DNA of 32,432 nt from an uncultured Bacillota bacterium (GCA_949290475.1 CASESB010000044.1:1-32432); one strand, 5' to 3'. Shown: positions 24,510 through 32,383, counted from the first letter of the stretch. Numbers and translations are program-made. Notes: generated from the letters alone by a model not told the origin.

Positions 24510-25937
24510 ATGTCAATGAACGCGCACGATTATGTAGCGGAGCTCGTAAGGAGAGGCCGGGCGGCACAGGCCGTAGCCAACGGCTTTACTCAAGAGGATG
24601 TGGATCTCCTCACGGCCGCCGTCACCTACAATCTGACGAAGCCCGAAAAGGCTCAGATGTTTGCCGAAATGCTGGTGGAGGAATCCGGCATGGGCATCGC
24701 CGAGGACAAGGTGGCAAAGATATACGGAAAGGTCTGGGGCGCCTATATCCAGATGAAGGACAAGAAGTCAGTCGGTCTCATCGACGATAACAAGGAGACC
24801 GGCGTCCAGCAGTGGGCCAAGCCCATGGGCGTCGTAGCCGGCATCATGCCGGTGACAAATGGTGAAGCGACGCCGATCGTCAAGGCCAACATGGCCCTCA
24901 AAACCAGGAACGCCATCATCCTGGCTCCGCATCCAAAATGCAGGAAGCTCAACGTGGCCATCGTCAATGAGATCAGAGCCACGCTCAAAAAGCTCGGATA
25001 TCCCGAAGACCTCGTTCAGACCTGCGATCCCGAATGGGTCAAGCTGGAGGTGTCGCAGGAGCTGATGAAGCAGTGCGATTTCATCCTGGCGACGGGAGGC
25101 GAAGCGCTCGTCGAGGCCGCTTACTCATCCGGCACGCCTGCCATCGGTGTCGGAGTGGGCAACTGCGTATCGATCGTCACCGGCAAGACGCCTATGGACA
25201 AGGTCGCCGAGATGATCTGCGTATCGAAGGCTTACGACAACTCGACTTCCTGCTCCACGGAAAACAACATCATCGTCTTTGAAGACTGCTACGACGAGTT
25301 CATAAAGGAAATGGAAGCCTACGGCGCCTATCTTTGCAGAGAGGGCTCGGAGGAAAAGGCAAGGCTGCAGAAAACGCTCTGGCCGAATACACCGAACGAT
25401 CACGTGCTCAACAGAGCCATCGTAGCTCAGAACGCCGAACACATCGCAGCGCTGGCAGGTCTTGACGTGCCGGCCGGCACCAGGGTCATCATGGCCGAGG
25501 AATTCGGCGGCTTCGGGCTCGCACATCCTTTCACCGGGGAGAAGCTCTCGCCTGTTTCCGGCATCCAGAAAGCGAAGGATCTCGACGACGCCATCGAAAA
25601 GATGCTGGCCACCCTGGAATATCAGGGCAAAGGCCACAGCTGCGGCATACACACCGACGATCCGGCAGACGTCGATAAGCTGGCTGCCGTCGCACCGGTC
25701 ACCAAGGTTGTTGTCAACCAGCCTCAGTGTCTCACCAATTCCGGCGGCTGGAACTGCGGATATCCGGTATCCATGACGCTCGGCTGCGGTACTTGGGGTG
25801 GCAACAGCGTTTCGCACAATGCCACATACAAGGATCTGCTCAACTACACGTACGTGTCCAGGCAGATACCTAACTGGAAGCCTGATTCCGCTAAGGATTT
25901 TATAGATGCTGACGTTATCGCCAAGGTAGACGCGTAA
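24510..25937 (+). CDS. CoA-acylating aldehyde dehydrogenase (sulfoacetaldehyde or semialdehyde type)
   Basis: The 475-residue protein belongs to the acylating branch of the aldehyde dehydrogenase superfamily (AdhE N-domain/EutE/SauS type). These oxidise an aldehyde with CoA and NAD(P)+ to an acyl-CoA. Features are the VVAGIMPVTNGEATPIVKAN segment, GVGVGNCVSIV and the catalytic cysteine in NSTSCSTENN (Cys248). No alcohol dehydrogenase or targeting-peptide extension is present. It is followed by a taurine/beta-alanine-type transaminase, so the likely substrate is the aldehyde that enzyme makes: sulfoacetaldehyde or malonate semialdehyde. ATG is preceded by AAGGAGG. Confidence 0.85.
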   Translation: MSMNAHDYVAELVRRGRAAQAVANGFTQEDVDLLTAAVTYNLTKPEKAQMFAEMLVEESGMGIAEDKVAKIYGKVWGAYIQMKDKKSVGLIDDNKETGVQQWAKPMGVVAGIMPVTNGEATPIVKANMALKTRNAIILAPHPKCRKLNVAIVNEIRATLKKLGYPEDLVQTCDPEWVKLEVSQELMKQCDFILATGGEALVEAAYSSGTPAIGVGVGNCVSIVTGKTPMDKVAEMICVSKAYDNSTSCSTENNIIVFEDCYDEFIKEMEAYGAYLCREGSEEKARLQKTLWPNTPNDHVLNRAIVAQNAEHIAALAGLDVPAGTRVIMAEEFGGFGLAHPFTGEKLSPVSGIQKAKDLDDAIEKMLATLEYQGKGHSCGIHTDDPADVDKLAAVAPVTKVVVNQPQCLTNSGGWNCGYPVSMTLGCGTWGGNSVSHNATYKDLLNYTYVSRQIPNWKPDSAKDFIDADVIAKVDA

Positions 25938-26098
25938 TCAGCGCCGCGCGCACACCGGCGCAGTATTCAGCGCCTGGTGCGCTGTTACACACGGCGACTG
26001 CTCGTCGCGCATGCCGGCGCAAACAACAGGGTGTCCATCGCGCGCCGCACAGTATTCAGCGCCGGACGCGCCGCCACACACAGAATTTGGAGGGGAAA
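25938..26098. repeat. GC-rich spacer with direct repeats
   Basis: The spacer between the dehydrogenase and transaminase genes is unusually GC-rich and repetitive. CAGTATTCAGCGCC occurs at 25961-25974 and 26050-26063, 89 bp apart, each inside a longer imperfect GCGC...CACAC context. No terminator with a U-run is seen, so both genes can share one transcript. The last bases carry the GGAGGGG ribosome binding site of the transaminase. Confidence 0.7.
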
Positions 26099-27424
26099 AT
26101 GTTATCTGTAAAGGAAAAGGATCTGAAATACAATCTGCACTCGTGGTCAGCCCAGGGCGGTCTCGACCCGATAGTAGTAACAAAAGCCGAAGGCATATAT
26201 TTCTGGGATGAAAACGGCAAACGCTATGCTGACATGTCGGCTCAGCTCGTCAATTCCAACCTCGGTCACGGCAATCAGGCCATCGCCGATGCTATTGCCG
26301 AACAGGCGAAGGATATCGCCTTTATCGGCCCGGGCTTCGCGCTCAAATGCCGTTCCGACGCCGCTGAAGCTATCGTCAGAGCGACGGGCTTTGCGGACGG
26401 AGCCAAGGTGTTCTTCGCTAACGCCGGCGCCGAGGCCAACGAAAACGCCATCAAGATCGCCAGACAGTACACGGGAAAATACAAGATATTCTCGCAGTAC
26501 AGAAGCTATCACGGTTCCTCTGCCGGAGCCGGTATGCTTACCGGCGAACCGAGACGATTTTTCAACGAGCCGGGCAGCATCGGCTTCGTAAAATACGACA
26601 CGCCGTACCCTTACAGAACGCCTAAGGCCTGCCGCTTCAATAGCGAAGACGAGATCGCCGAATTCTATCTGGAGCTACTGGAAAATCAGATCCTCTACGA
26701 GGGCCCCGACACCATAGCCGCCATCTGGTACGAATCCGTAGTCGGTTCAAACGGCGTCATCATCGCACCTGCGAGGTGGTATCAGGGTGTACGCGAGCTC
26801 TGCGACAAATACGGCATCCTCATGGTGGCAGACGAAGTCATGGCCGGCTGGTACAGGACGGGTAAATGCTTCGCCTACATGAATTTCGGCTATGAACCCG
26901 ATATGATAACATTTGCCAAAGGCTCCACCTGCGGCTATGCGCCGTTGGGCGGCGTCGTAATGCAGGCAAGGATCGCTTCCTTCTTCGATGACACGCCGCT
27001 GGGATGCGGCCTCACATACTCGGCTCATCCGCTGGGATGCGCGGCAGCCGTAGCCACACTCAGGCAGTACGAGGAACTCGATATCGCAAACGCTATGAAG
27101 CCCGCTTCCGAGCTGCTCGCCGATACGCTCGACGGCTTCGTTTCCGCCCACAGCTGCGTGGGCGACGTCCGCCACATCGGCCTCTTCTCGGCAGTCGAGC
27201 TCGTCAAAGACAAGGAGAGCCGCGAGCCGCTGGTGCCTTTCGGCAATGATCCGGACGGCATCATGGGACGTATCATGGGCATGCTCAAGGAAAGGGGCTT
27301 CTGGACATACACGCACGAGAACATGATCATCGTCGCCCCGCCGCTCATCATCACGCCTGACGAGCTCAGAGAGCAGCTGGCGATCCTCGATGAGGTGCTG
27401 ACAAAAGTCGATAAGATGATATGA
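26099..27424 (+). CDS. Class III aminotransferase, taurine/beta-alanine type
   Basis: The 441-residue PLP enzyme is a class III omega-transaminase. It has GIYFWDENGKRYADM near the N-terminus, FFANAGAEANENAIKIAR, the YRSYHGSS segment and DEVMAGWYRTGKCF. The Schiff-base lysine is Lys274 in TFAKGSTCGYAPLGG. The HSWSAQGGLDPI opening is typical of proteins annotated as taurine-2-oxoglutarate or beta-alanine transaminases. Such an enzyme would make sulfoacetaldehyde (or malonate semialdehyde) for the acylating dehydrogenase upstream. Substrate choice is an inference; other omega-amino acids are possible. The start is ATG 26099 with GGAGGGG 4 nt upstream; a TTG at 26087 would lie inside that site. 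Confidence 0.83.
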   Translation: MLSVKEKDLKYNLHSWSAQGGLDPIVVTKAEGIYFWDENGKRYADMSAQLVNSNLGHGNQAIADAIAEQAKDIAFIGPGFALKCRSDAAEAIVRATGFADGAKVFFANAGAEANENAIKIARQYTGKYKIFSQYRSYHGSSAGAGMLTGEPRRFFNEPGSIGFVKYDTPYPYRTPKACRFNSEDEIAEFYLELLENQILYEGPDTIAAIWYESVVGSNGVIIAPARWYQGVRELCDKYGILMVADEVMAGWYRTGKCFAYMNFGYEPDMITFAKGSTCGYAPLGGVVMQARIASFFDDTPLGCGLTYSAHPLGCAAAVATLRQYEELDIANAMKPASELLADTLDGFVSAHSCVGDVRHIGLFSAVELVKDKESREPLVPFGNDPDGIMGRIMGMLKERGFWTYTHENMIIVAPPLIITPDELREQLAILDEVLTKVDKMI

Positions 27425-27442
27425 TTGGTGATATCAGACGCT

Positions 27443-27718
27443 TGCATCGTTTTTTGAGATTCATTTGCTTTTTCGATGCAGCGAACACAGGCTTGCACCG
27501 CATATGACTTGTATAACGAAAATTCGATGTACACTGCATCGGATTTTCGTTTTTATGCGGATATTCGATGCACCGGATATCCTCATAATATGGCATGACA
27601 GCGCAAAATGTCTTTTATGCCGTTATATTGCATCGAATTTGTTCTTATATCGAAAATTTCGATGCAACTCCGGTGACGACTGCATCGAAAAATGACCATC
27701 ACGCAATAATTCGATGCA
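27443..27718. repeat. Array of five 38-bp inverted-repeat units, TGCATCG-N24-CGATGCA
   Basis: Five units lie at 27443-27480, 27494-27531, 27535-27572, 27629-27666 and 27681-27718. Each is exactly 38 bp, with TGCATCG at the left end and CGATGCA at the right end; the second unit is degenerate (TGCACCG, CGATGTA). In three units the ends extend to TGCATCGAA or TTCGATGCA. The 24-bp interiors are AT-rich and not alike. Gaps between units are 13, 3, 56 and 14 bp. No other copy of the motif was seen in the window. It lies between the transaminase stop and the lexA promoter and contains the transaminase terminator. The function is unknown. Confidence 0.85.
27516..27554 (+). terminator. Terminator after the transaminase gene
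   Basis: ACGAAAATTCGATG (27516-27529) pairs with CATCGGATTTTCGT (27537-27550), 14 bp with one G-U pair and a 7-nt loop, followed by TTTTT. It is built from the right end of the second and the left end of the third 38-bp unit of the array. Confidence 0.8.
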
Positions 27719-27786
27719 CACGTGCGTTTTGCCGCCACCGGCTGCTCCATCGGACTCATATCACTCACCCTTGTTCACGCAAAAGA

Positions 27787-27824
27787 AAACACATGTTTAC
27801 TTTTTGTTCGTTCTGTGCTATTAT
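27787..27824 (+). promoter_or_regulatory. lexA promoter with an overlapping LexA-like box
   Basis: A weak promoter reads TTTACT (27796-27801), 17 bp, TATTAT (27819-27824). AAACACATGTTT (27787-27798) overlaps its -35 box and resembles the Bacillota SOS box GAAC-N4-GTTC, with A for G and T for C at the outer positions (10 of 12 with the usual centre). Binding there would give LexA autorepression. Confidence 0.6.
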
Positions 27825-27850
27825 GTTCTCATACAAAGGAGGGTTTGCTT

Positions 27851-28513
27851 ATGCTGAAGGACAGAGAACAGAAGATCCTTGACTACATGAGAGAAGAGAT
27901 TCGTAAGAAGGGTTATCCGCCTACGGTCCGTGAGATCTGTTCGGCTCTGAACATCAAATCAACATCAACGGCTCACAAGGATATATCCAGCCTCGTGCGG
28001 CAGGGCTACATCAAAAAAGACCCTTCTAAACCGCGTGCGCTCATGCTGGTAGATGCCGATTCCGAGGATGATGCTGCGATGCGCACAGCATCGGGATACG
28101 GGCGCTACGACGGCGTTTCCGATACTGAAGTGATAGAGATACCTGTCGTCGGCAGAATAGCCGCCGGTACTCCTATTCTGGCAGAGCAGAATATAGAGGA
28201 CAGCTTCCCCGTTCCGGCCAGATTCGTCGGCAGCAACCCCAACTTCATGCTCACCGTGAGAGGCGAAAGCATGATCGAGGCCGGCATCATGGATGGCGAC
28301 TATATACTTGTAGAACAGCAGAACACAGCCCGCAACGGCGATATCGTTGTTGCCATGGTCGACGGGTTCGAGAGCGAGGCCACCGTGAAGACTTTCTATA
28401 AAGAGGGCGATCATATAAGGCTCCAGCCTGAGAATTCCACCATGAGTCCGATCATAGTGAATGACGTCAAGATCCTCGGCAAGGTCAAGGGCGTGTTCAG
28501 ATATTTCCAGTAG
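27851..28513 (+). CDS. lexA: LexA repressor (SOS regulator)
   Basis: LexA represses DNA-damage genes until RecA filaments trigger its self-cleavage. The 220-residue protein has an N-terminal winged helix-turn-helix (residues 1-65, YPPTVREICSALNIKSTSTA). A linker leads to the S24 protease domain, with the Ala105-Gly106 cleavage site in VGRIAAGTP, Ser140 in RGESMI and Lys180 in EATVKTF. All catalytic parts are intact. The start is ATG 27851, with AAAGGAGGG 8 nt upstream; the frame is open further left but lacks a start signal. It is monocistronic, with a terminator at 28550-28585. Confidence 0.97.
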   Translation: MLKDREQKILDYMREEIRKKGYPPTVREICSALNIKSTSTAHKDISSLVRQGYIKKDPSKPRALMLVDADSEDDAAMRTASGYGRYDGVSDTEVIEIPVVGRIAAGTPILAEQNIEDSFPVPARFVGSNPNFMLTVRGESMIEAGIMDGDYILVEQQNTARNGDIVVAMVDGFESEATVKTFYKEGDHIRLQPENSTMSPIIVNDVKILGKVKGVFRYFQ

Positions 28514-28549
28514 AATGCAAGCAGGCTGCATATCATCAAAAATACGGAT

Positions 28550-28585
28550 GGCAGACAGGGATACACTTCCTGCCTGCCGTTTTTT
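28550..28585 (+). terminator. Terminator after lexA
   Basis: GGCAGACAGG (28550-28559) pairs with CCTGCCTGCC (28569-28578) with one mismatch, followed by GTTTTTT. Confidence 0.85.
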
Positions 28586-28602
28586 ATTTGCATACGGCCA
28601 TT

Positions 28603-28652
28603 CCGGGAGCTTAAATGAGAGATGCTATCTGCCCTGTTTATGCCGCTCCCGG
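28603..28652 (-). other. Hairpin downstream of phoH
   Basis: CCGGGAGC (28603-28610) and GCTCCCGG (28645-28652) form an 8-bp GC-rich stem with a 34-nt loop just after the phoH stop codon. There is no U-run, so it may be a 3'-end stabiliser or the base of a Rho-type stop rather than an intrinsic terminator. Confidence 0.35.
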
Positions 28653-28660
28653 ATGCAGCA

Positions 28661-30034
28661 TCACAGGCGCTGTATGGCATCCATGGCCAGCTCCGACCTT
28701 TCGCATTCCGAGGCATTGAACGTGAGCTGCCAGCACAGCGGGCTCCCCTTCATGTGTTCTGATGCATAGCTGAGCCCGTTAGTCCTCTCGTCGAGGAACG
28801 GCCTGTCGATCTGATTGGGATCGCCTATGAGGATGATCTTCGTATCCCTGCCGGCTCTGGTTATTATGCCCTTGACCTGATCCGGCGTCATGTTCTGCGC
28901 CTCGTCTATTATGAGATATGTCTTTGCTATGGATCTTCCTCTTATGAAATTCATCGCCTCCGCCTGTATGATACCGCGGTCAAAGATCTCGTCTATCTTG
29001 CCCTGCAGCTCCGCCTCATTGGCGTAGCGCTCCTTTTCATCCGAATCTATCAGCTGCTCCAAATTATCAATAACAGGCCTTAAGAGCGGCGATATCTTTT
29101 CCTGTTCATCTCCCGGCAGGAACCCTATATCCGAGTCGAACTGAGCGTTCGGTCTGCATATCAGTATCCGCCTGTACTCCCCCGTAGGCTGGTTGAGCAC
29201 CTTTTCCAGCCCGACAGCCAGCGAATAAAACGTCTTGCTGGTACCGGCCATGCCCTTTACGATCACGAGCGGCGCCTTGGAAGCAGGCTGCATCAGAGCC
29301 TCCTGCATGAAGTACTGCCCCGAATTTCTCGGTGTGACACCGTAAGGCTTTGCCTTCTGGTACTCCAGCTTTTTTATCATTCCGTTCTCGACCCTTCCCA
29401 GGTGAGTCTTTCTGGAGGACTGATCGGCTTTGAGCAGCACGAACTCGTTCTCATAAAGCGTCGGCCTGCAGATCTCGCCGGCTTCATCGGTGCAGTACAC
29501 CTTGTCCACTGAAACGCCCTTTTTCCTGAAGTCCTTAAATGCTTCCTCCGGTACGAACACCTCCTCACGCCCGCGATACTGGATCTCCTCCTCGGCTACC
29601 TGTTCGGTCGTGAAATCTTCAGCCGTCAGTCCCAGAAGCTGCGCTTTTATCCTCAGCAATATATCCTTGGTAACGAGTATCACCGGCTCGTCCAAATCCT
29701 CCGCCAGCCCCTTGCAGACCTTGAGGATCCTGTTGTCCTGCTTGTGCTCGTGAAAGTCAGGCGGCAGCTCGACGTCGACATAATTCTTTTCCACTTTGAG
29801 CAGCCCGCCGTTTTCCATTTCCACACCGGCCGTAAGACAGCCCCTGCCCCTGAGCTGCTCGAGCCCTCTGATAGCCTTCCTGACATTCATCCCGCGTTCG
29901 CCCTCGTCTTTCTTAAGATTGTCAAGCTCTTCCAGAACTACTACCGGAATTATCACCGTGTTTTCCTCAAAGCACAGGAACGCGCTCGGAGCCTGTATCA
30001 ACACGTTAGTATCCAACACATATACTTTTTTCAT
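28661..30034 (-). CDS. PIN domain-PhoH family ATPase/ribonuclease (PhoH2 type)
   Basis: The 457-residue protein joins an N-terminal PIN nuclease domain (about 1-135; KVYVLDTNVLI with the catalytic Asp, then LEELDNLKK and VTKDILLR) to a C-terminal PhoH P-loop ATPase (about 235-457). PhoH2 proteins are linked to RNA unwinding and cleavage. Walker A reads KGMAGTSKT, with Ser where the canonical motif GxxxxGKT has Gly; Walker B IIDEAQN and GDPNQID are normal. The start is ATG 30034, 7 nt after GAAGGG; the ATG at 30040 is too close to that site. It lies convergent to lexA with a leader hairpin at 30064-30082. Confidence 0.9.
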   Translation of the reverse strand: MKKVYVLDTNVLIQAPSAFLCFEENTVIIPVVVLEELDNLKKDEGERGMNVRKAIRGLEQLRGRGCLTAGVEMENGGLLKVEKNYVDVELPPDFHEHKQDNRILKVCKGLAEDLDEPVILVTKDILLRIKAQLLGLTAEDFTTEQVAEEEIQYRGREEVFVPEEAFKDFRKKGVSVDKVYCTDEAGEICRPTLYENEFVLLKADQSSRKTHLGRVENGMIKKLEYQKAKPYGVTPRNSGQYFMQEALMQPASKAPLVIVKGMAGTSKTFYSLAVGLEKVLNQPTGEYRRILICRPNAQFDSDIGFLPGDEQEKISPLLRPVIDNLEQLIDSDEKERYANEAELQGKIDEIFDRGIIQAEAMNFIRGRSIAKTYLIIDEAQNMTPDQVKGIITRAGRDTKIILIGDPNQIDRPFLDERTNGLSYASEHMKGSPLCWQLTFNASECERSELAMDAIQRL

Positions 30035-30063
30035 GATCATACCCTTCTCTTTTTTAATTGATA

Positions 30064-30082
30064 TACGATGATCCCCATCGTA
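30064..30082 (-). other. Hairpin in the phoH leader
   Basis: TACGATG (30064-30070) and CATCGTA (30076-30082) form a perfect 7-bp stem with a 5-nt loop, about 30 nt before the phoH start. A possible promoter (TTTACC, 17 bp, TATACC, near 30106-30134) lies upstream but is weak. Confidence 0.5.
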
Positions 30083-30155
30083 CGCCTTCTTTTAATATAC
30101 ACGGCGCAGGTATAATCTGCGCTGGGCGGAGGGTAAAATCTTTGTAAATTAAATA

Positions 30156-30234
30156 GGGCAATCAAAACCTTCAGCGCTCTGTAAAGTGCGGAGGCGAATC
30201 CTCACATCTGAGCTCTCTGATTTTCTGATTACCC
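30156..30234 (-). ncRNA. Candidate structured RNA between the VWA gene and phoH
   Basis: Read on the minus strand, GGGTAATCA (30234-30226) pairs over 9 bp with TGATTGCCC (30164-30156). Inside, TCAG pairs with CTGA, GCTC with GAGC, and TGTGAGG with CCTC-GCA around an ATTCG loop. The result is a rod of about 79 nt. It matches no riboswitch or RNA family that I recognise, and no promoter or terminator is clear. It could be a 3' UTR of the MoxR/VWA transcript or a phoH leader element. The spacer 30041-30259 holds no gene. Confidence 0.35.
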
Positions 30235-30259
30235 TGCAATATTTATATGTCACGATGCT

Positions 30260-31453
30260 TTATTTCACGAGCAGTTTCTTTATCCCCGCTTCAAGTCCGT
30301 CGAGCGTCAGCTCGAACATCGGGAACACTCCCGATATGGCGCTGATAGTCTTGGCCCCGTAGACCCAGTCCCACGAGCTCTGACTGATCGGGTTCAGCCA
30401 GATCTGCTTCTTGTATCGCTTCTTGAACTTGTCAAGCCAGATGATGCCAGGCTCCTCGTTCCACAGACCGATATACGAATTTCCGCCCCGCTTATAGAGC
30501 TCCGACGGCGCCATGGTCGCATCGCCCACGAATATCACCTTGTATTCGCTGTCGAGGTTCCTCAGCACCCAGTTTGTCTCTATCCACTCGCCGCGCTTAC
30601 AGTACGGCGTCGTATAGAGGTGATCGTATATGCAGTTGTGAAAATAATATACCTTCAGATCCTTGAAATGGTTGGCCTGACTAACCGCCTGAAAAAGCCT
30701 GTTGCACAGCCTGCTGTACGGCAGCATCGAGCCGTCGGAATCTATCAGCAGCAGCACCTTGACCGTGTTCTTCCTCGGCTTATCGTACACTATCTTCAGC
30801 ATGCCGGCGTTTTCACACGTCTCATCTATGGTCTTATCGATATTGAGCTCCGTCTCCTGCGCGTCCACCCTGGACGAATACTGTCTCAGCCTCCTGAACG
30901 CCATCTGGAACTGCCTGATATCGAGTATTTTGTCCTGCCTGAAATCCTGGAAGTTACGCTCTCCGGCCACCTGCACGGCCGACTTGTGACGTCCCTGCCC
31001 GCCGGTCCTGATACCCGTGGTATGGAAGCCGCCGCGGCCCATCACCGACGTACCGCCAGTTCCTATCCAGTAGCAGCCGCCGTCGTGCTTTTCCTTCTGC
31101 TCCTTGATACGCTCCTCGAACATTTCCAGAAGCTCCTCGAGCTCCTTCGGAAACTCGTTGCCCGTGCCCTTGTCGTCCAAAGGGCGCTCGTGATCGCTTT
31201 CGTCGAGCCAGTCCCAGAACTCCTGGGGCAGGTCGTCGGGAGTCTGCACGTTCTTGAAGTATTCGGCAAAGACCGCGTCAAACTTGTCGTACTCCGACTC
31301 GGTCTTGACGAGTATGCTCCTGCAAAGGTGATAAAACTCCATCAGCGACGAATGGGCCATGCCCTTTTCGAGAGCTTCCTCGAGTATCATCCATTCGTTT
31401 ATCGAAACCTCCAGGCCTCTTGCTCTGAGCAGGTAAAAAAATTCTAAAAACAT
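30260..31453 (-). CDS. VWA domain-containing CoxE-like protein
   Basis: The 397-residue cytosolic protein is the VWA partner of the MoxR ATPase encoded just upstream. The N-terminal helical half starts FLEFFYLLRARGLEVSINEW. It is followed by an acidic stretch (about 95-125), a Gly-rich segment (GTGGTSVMGRGGFHTTG) and a C-terminal VWA domain. There the metal site reads IDSDGSM, so the third DxSxS position is Asp rather than Ser, a variation tolerated in CoxE-type proteins. The ATG is 4 nt after the MoxR stop (TAGGAATATG), so both are co-translated. The pair probably acts as a metal-insertion or chaperone machine; the client is unknown. Confidence 0.87.
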   Translation of the reverse strand: MFLEFFYLLRARGLEVSINEWMILEEALEKGMAHSSLMEFYHLCRSILVKTESEYDKFDAVFAEYFKNVQTPDDLPQEFWDWLDESDHERPLDDKGTGNEFPKELEELLEMFEERIKEQKEKHDGGCYWIGTGGTSVMGRGGFHTTGIRTGGQGRHKSAVQVAGERNFQDFRQDKILDIRQFQMAFRRLRQYSSRVDAQETELNIDKTIDETCENAGMLKIVYDKPRKNTVKVLLLIDSDGSMLPYSRLCNRLFQAVSQANHFKDLKVYYFHNCIYDHLYTTPYCKRGEWIETNWVLRNLDSEYKVIFVGDATMAPSELYKRGGNSYIGLWNEEPGIIWLDKFKKRYKKQIWLNPISQSSWDWVYGAKTISAISGVFPMFELTLDGLEAGIKKLLVK

Positions 31454-31457
31454 ATTC

Positions 31458-32297
31458 CTACCATCTCTTAAGCGAGTAACCTTTCTCTTTTATCTCATTC
31501 ATAACGTCTATGTCCTGATTCTTCTTGAGCAGCACGCCCACGAACGGCAGCTCGCTCTTGATGTCCCTGATGTCCACACCGCTGATCATCAGCGCCTGGA
31601 TCCAGTCCAGCAGCTCCGACGTGCTCGGCTTCTTCTGCAGATCGTCCATCTCCCTGATCTCATAAAACGCCTCCAGCGCCTTTTCGCTGAGCTTTCTGTC
31701 TATGTCGCCGAAGTGTACCTTGATGATCTCCTCCATCTTCTCCCTGTTAGGGAATTCGATGTAGTGGAAGATACATCTTCTGAGGAAAGCGTCAGGCAGC
31801 TCTTTTTCGGCGTTTGACGTGATGATAACGATCGGTCTGTGCTTTGTCCTGATCGTTTCCTTCGTCTCGTTGATGTAAAACTCCATCTTGTCCAGCTCCC
31901 AGAGCAGGTCGTTCGGGAACTCCAGATCAGCCTTGTCGATCTCGTCTATCAGCAGCACGACCTGTTCGTCGGAGGAAAACGCCTCGCCCAGCTTGCCCAG
32001 CTTGATGTACTGCTTGATGTCGGCCACATTACCCTCGCCGAACTGGCTGTCGTAAAGTCTCTGCACCGTATCGTAAACGTAAAGACCCTCCTGAGCCTTC
32101 GTCGTCGATTTTATTCCCCATATGATAAGCTCCTTGCCCAGGGAGTCGGCGATGGCCTCCGCCAGCATGGTCTTGCCCGTTCCCGGCTCGCCCTTTATGA
32201 GCAGCGGCTTTTCCAGTGCGATCGACACGTTGACCGCGTTCATCAGCTCCTTGGTAACGACGTACTTGTCGCTGCCTTTAAACACATTCATATCCAT
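31458..32297 (-). CDS. MoxR family AAA+ ATPase
   Basis: The 279-residue AAA+ ATPase has Walker A IKGEPGTGKT (residues 34-43), Walker B VVLLIDEIDKAD, sensor 1 ITSNAEKELPDAF and the arginine finger FLRRC. It is a chaperone-like MoxR ATPase, usually paired with a VWA protein. It is the first gene of a two-gene unit with the CoxE-like protein and is unrelated in detail to the ATPase at 19166-20905. The start ATG 32297 has AAGGAG 13 nt upstream, a somewhat long spacing; an in-frame stop just upstream excludes an earlier start. Confidence 0.93.
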   Translation of the reverse strand: MDMNVFKGSDKYVVTKELMNAVNVSIALEKPLLIKGEPGTGKTMLAEAIADSLGKELIIWGIKSTTKAQEGLYVYDTVQRLYDSQFGEGNVADIKQYIKLGKLGEAFSSDEQVVLLIDEIDKADLEFPNDLLWELDKMEFYINETKETIRTKHRPIVIITSNAEKELPDAFLRRCIFHYIEFPNREKMEEIIKVHFGDIDRKLSEKALEAFYEIREMDDLQKKPSTSELLDWIQALMISGVDIRDIKSELPFVGVLLKKNQDIDVMNEIKEKGYSLKRW

Positions 32298-32383
32298 AAT
32301 ATCTGTTCATCTCCTTAATTCCATTCGCCGCAGTGCGCCTCACGCCTCTGCCCGCGGCTTACTGAGTTTTTGCCACAGCTTTT

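Noticed and set aside
27443-27718. CRISPR array
   Set aside because: The repeated element is an inverted pair at the ends of each unit, not a direct repeat with regular spacers. Gaps between units vary from 3 to 56 bp and no cas gene is nearby.
27722-27850. N-terminal extension of LexA or a separate small gene before it
   Set aside because: The frame is open but would include the lexA promoter and LexA-like box; the real start has a strong ribosome binding site.
30156-30234. 6S RNA, SRP RNA or a known riboswitch
   Set aside because: The fold lacks the large central bubble of 6S RNA, the SRP apical loop and the conserved cores of riboswitches I could compare by eye.
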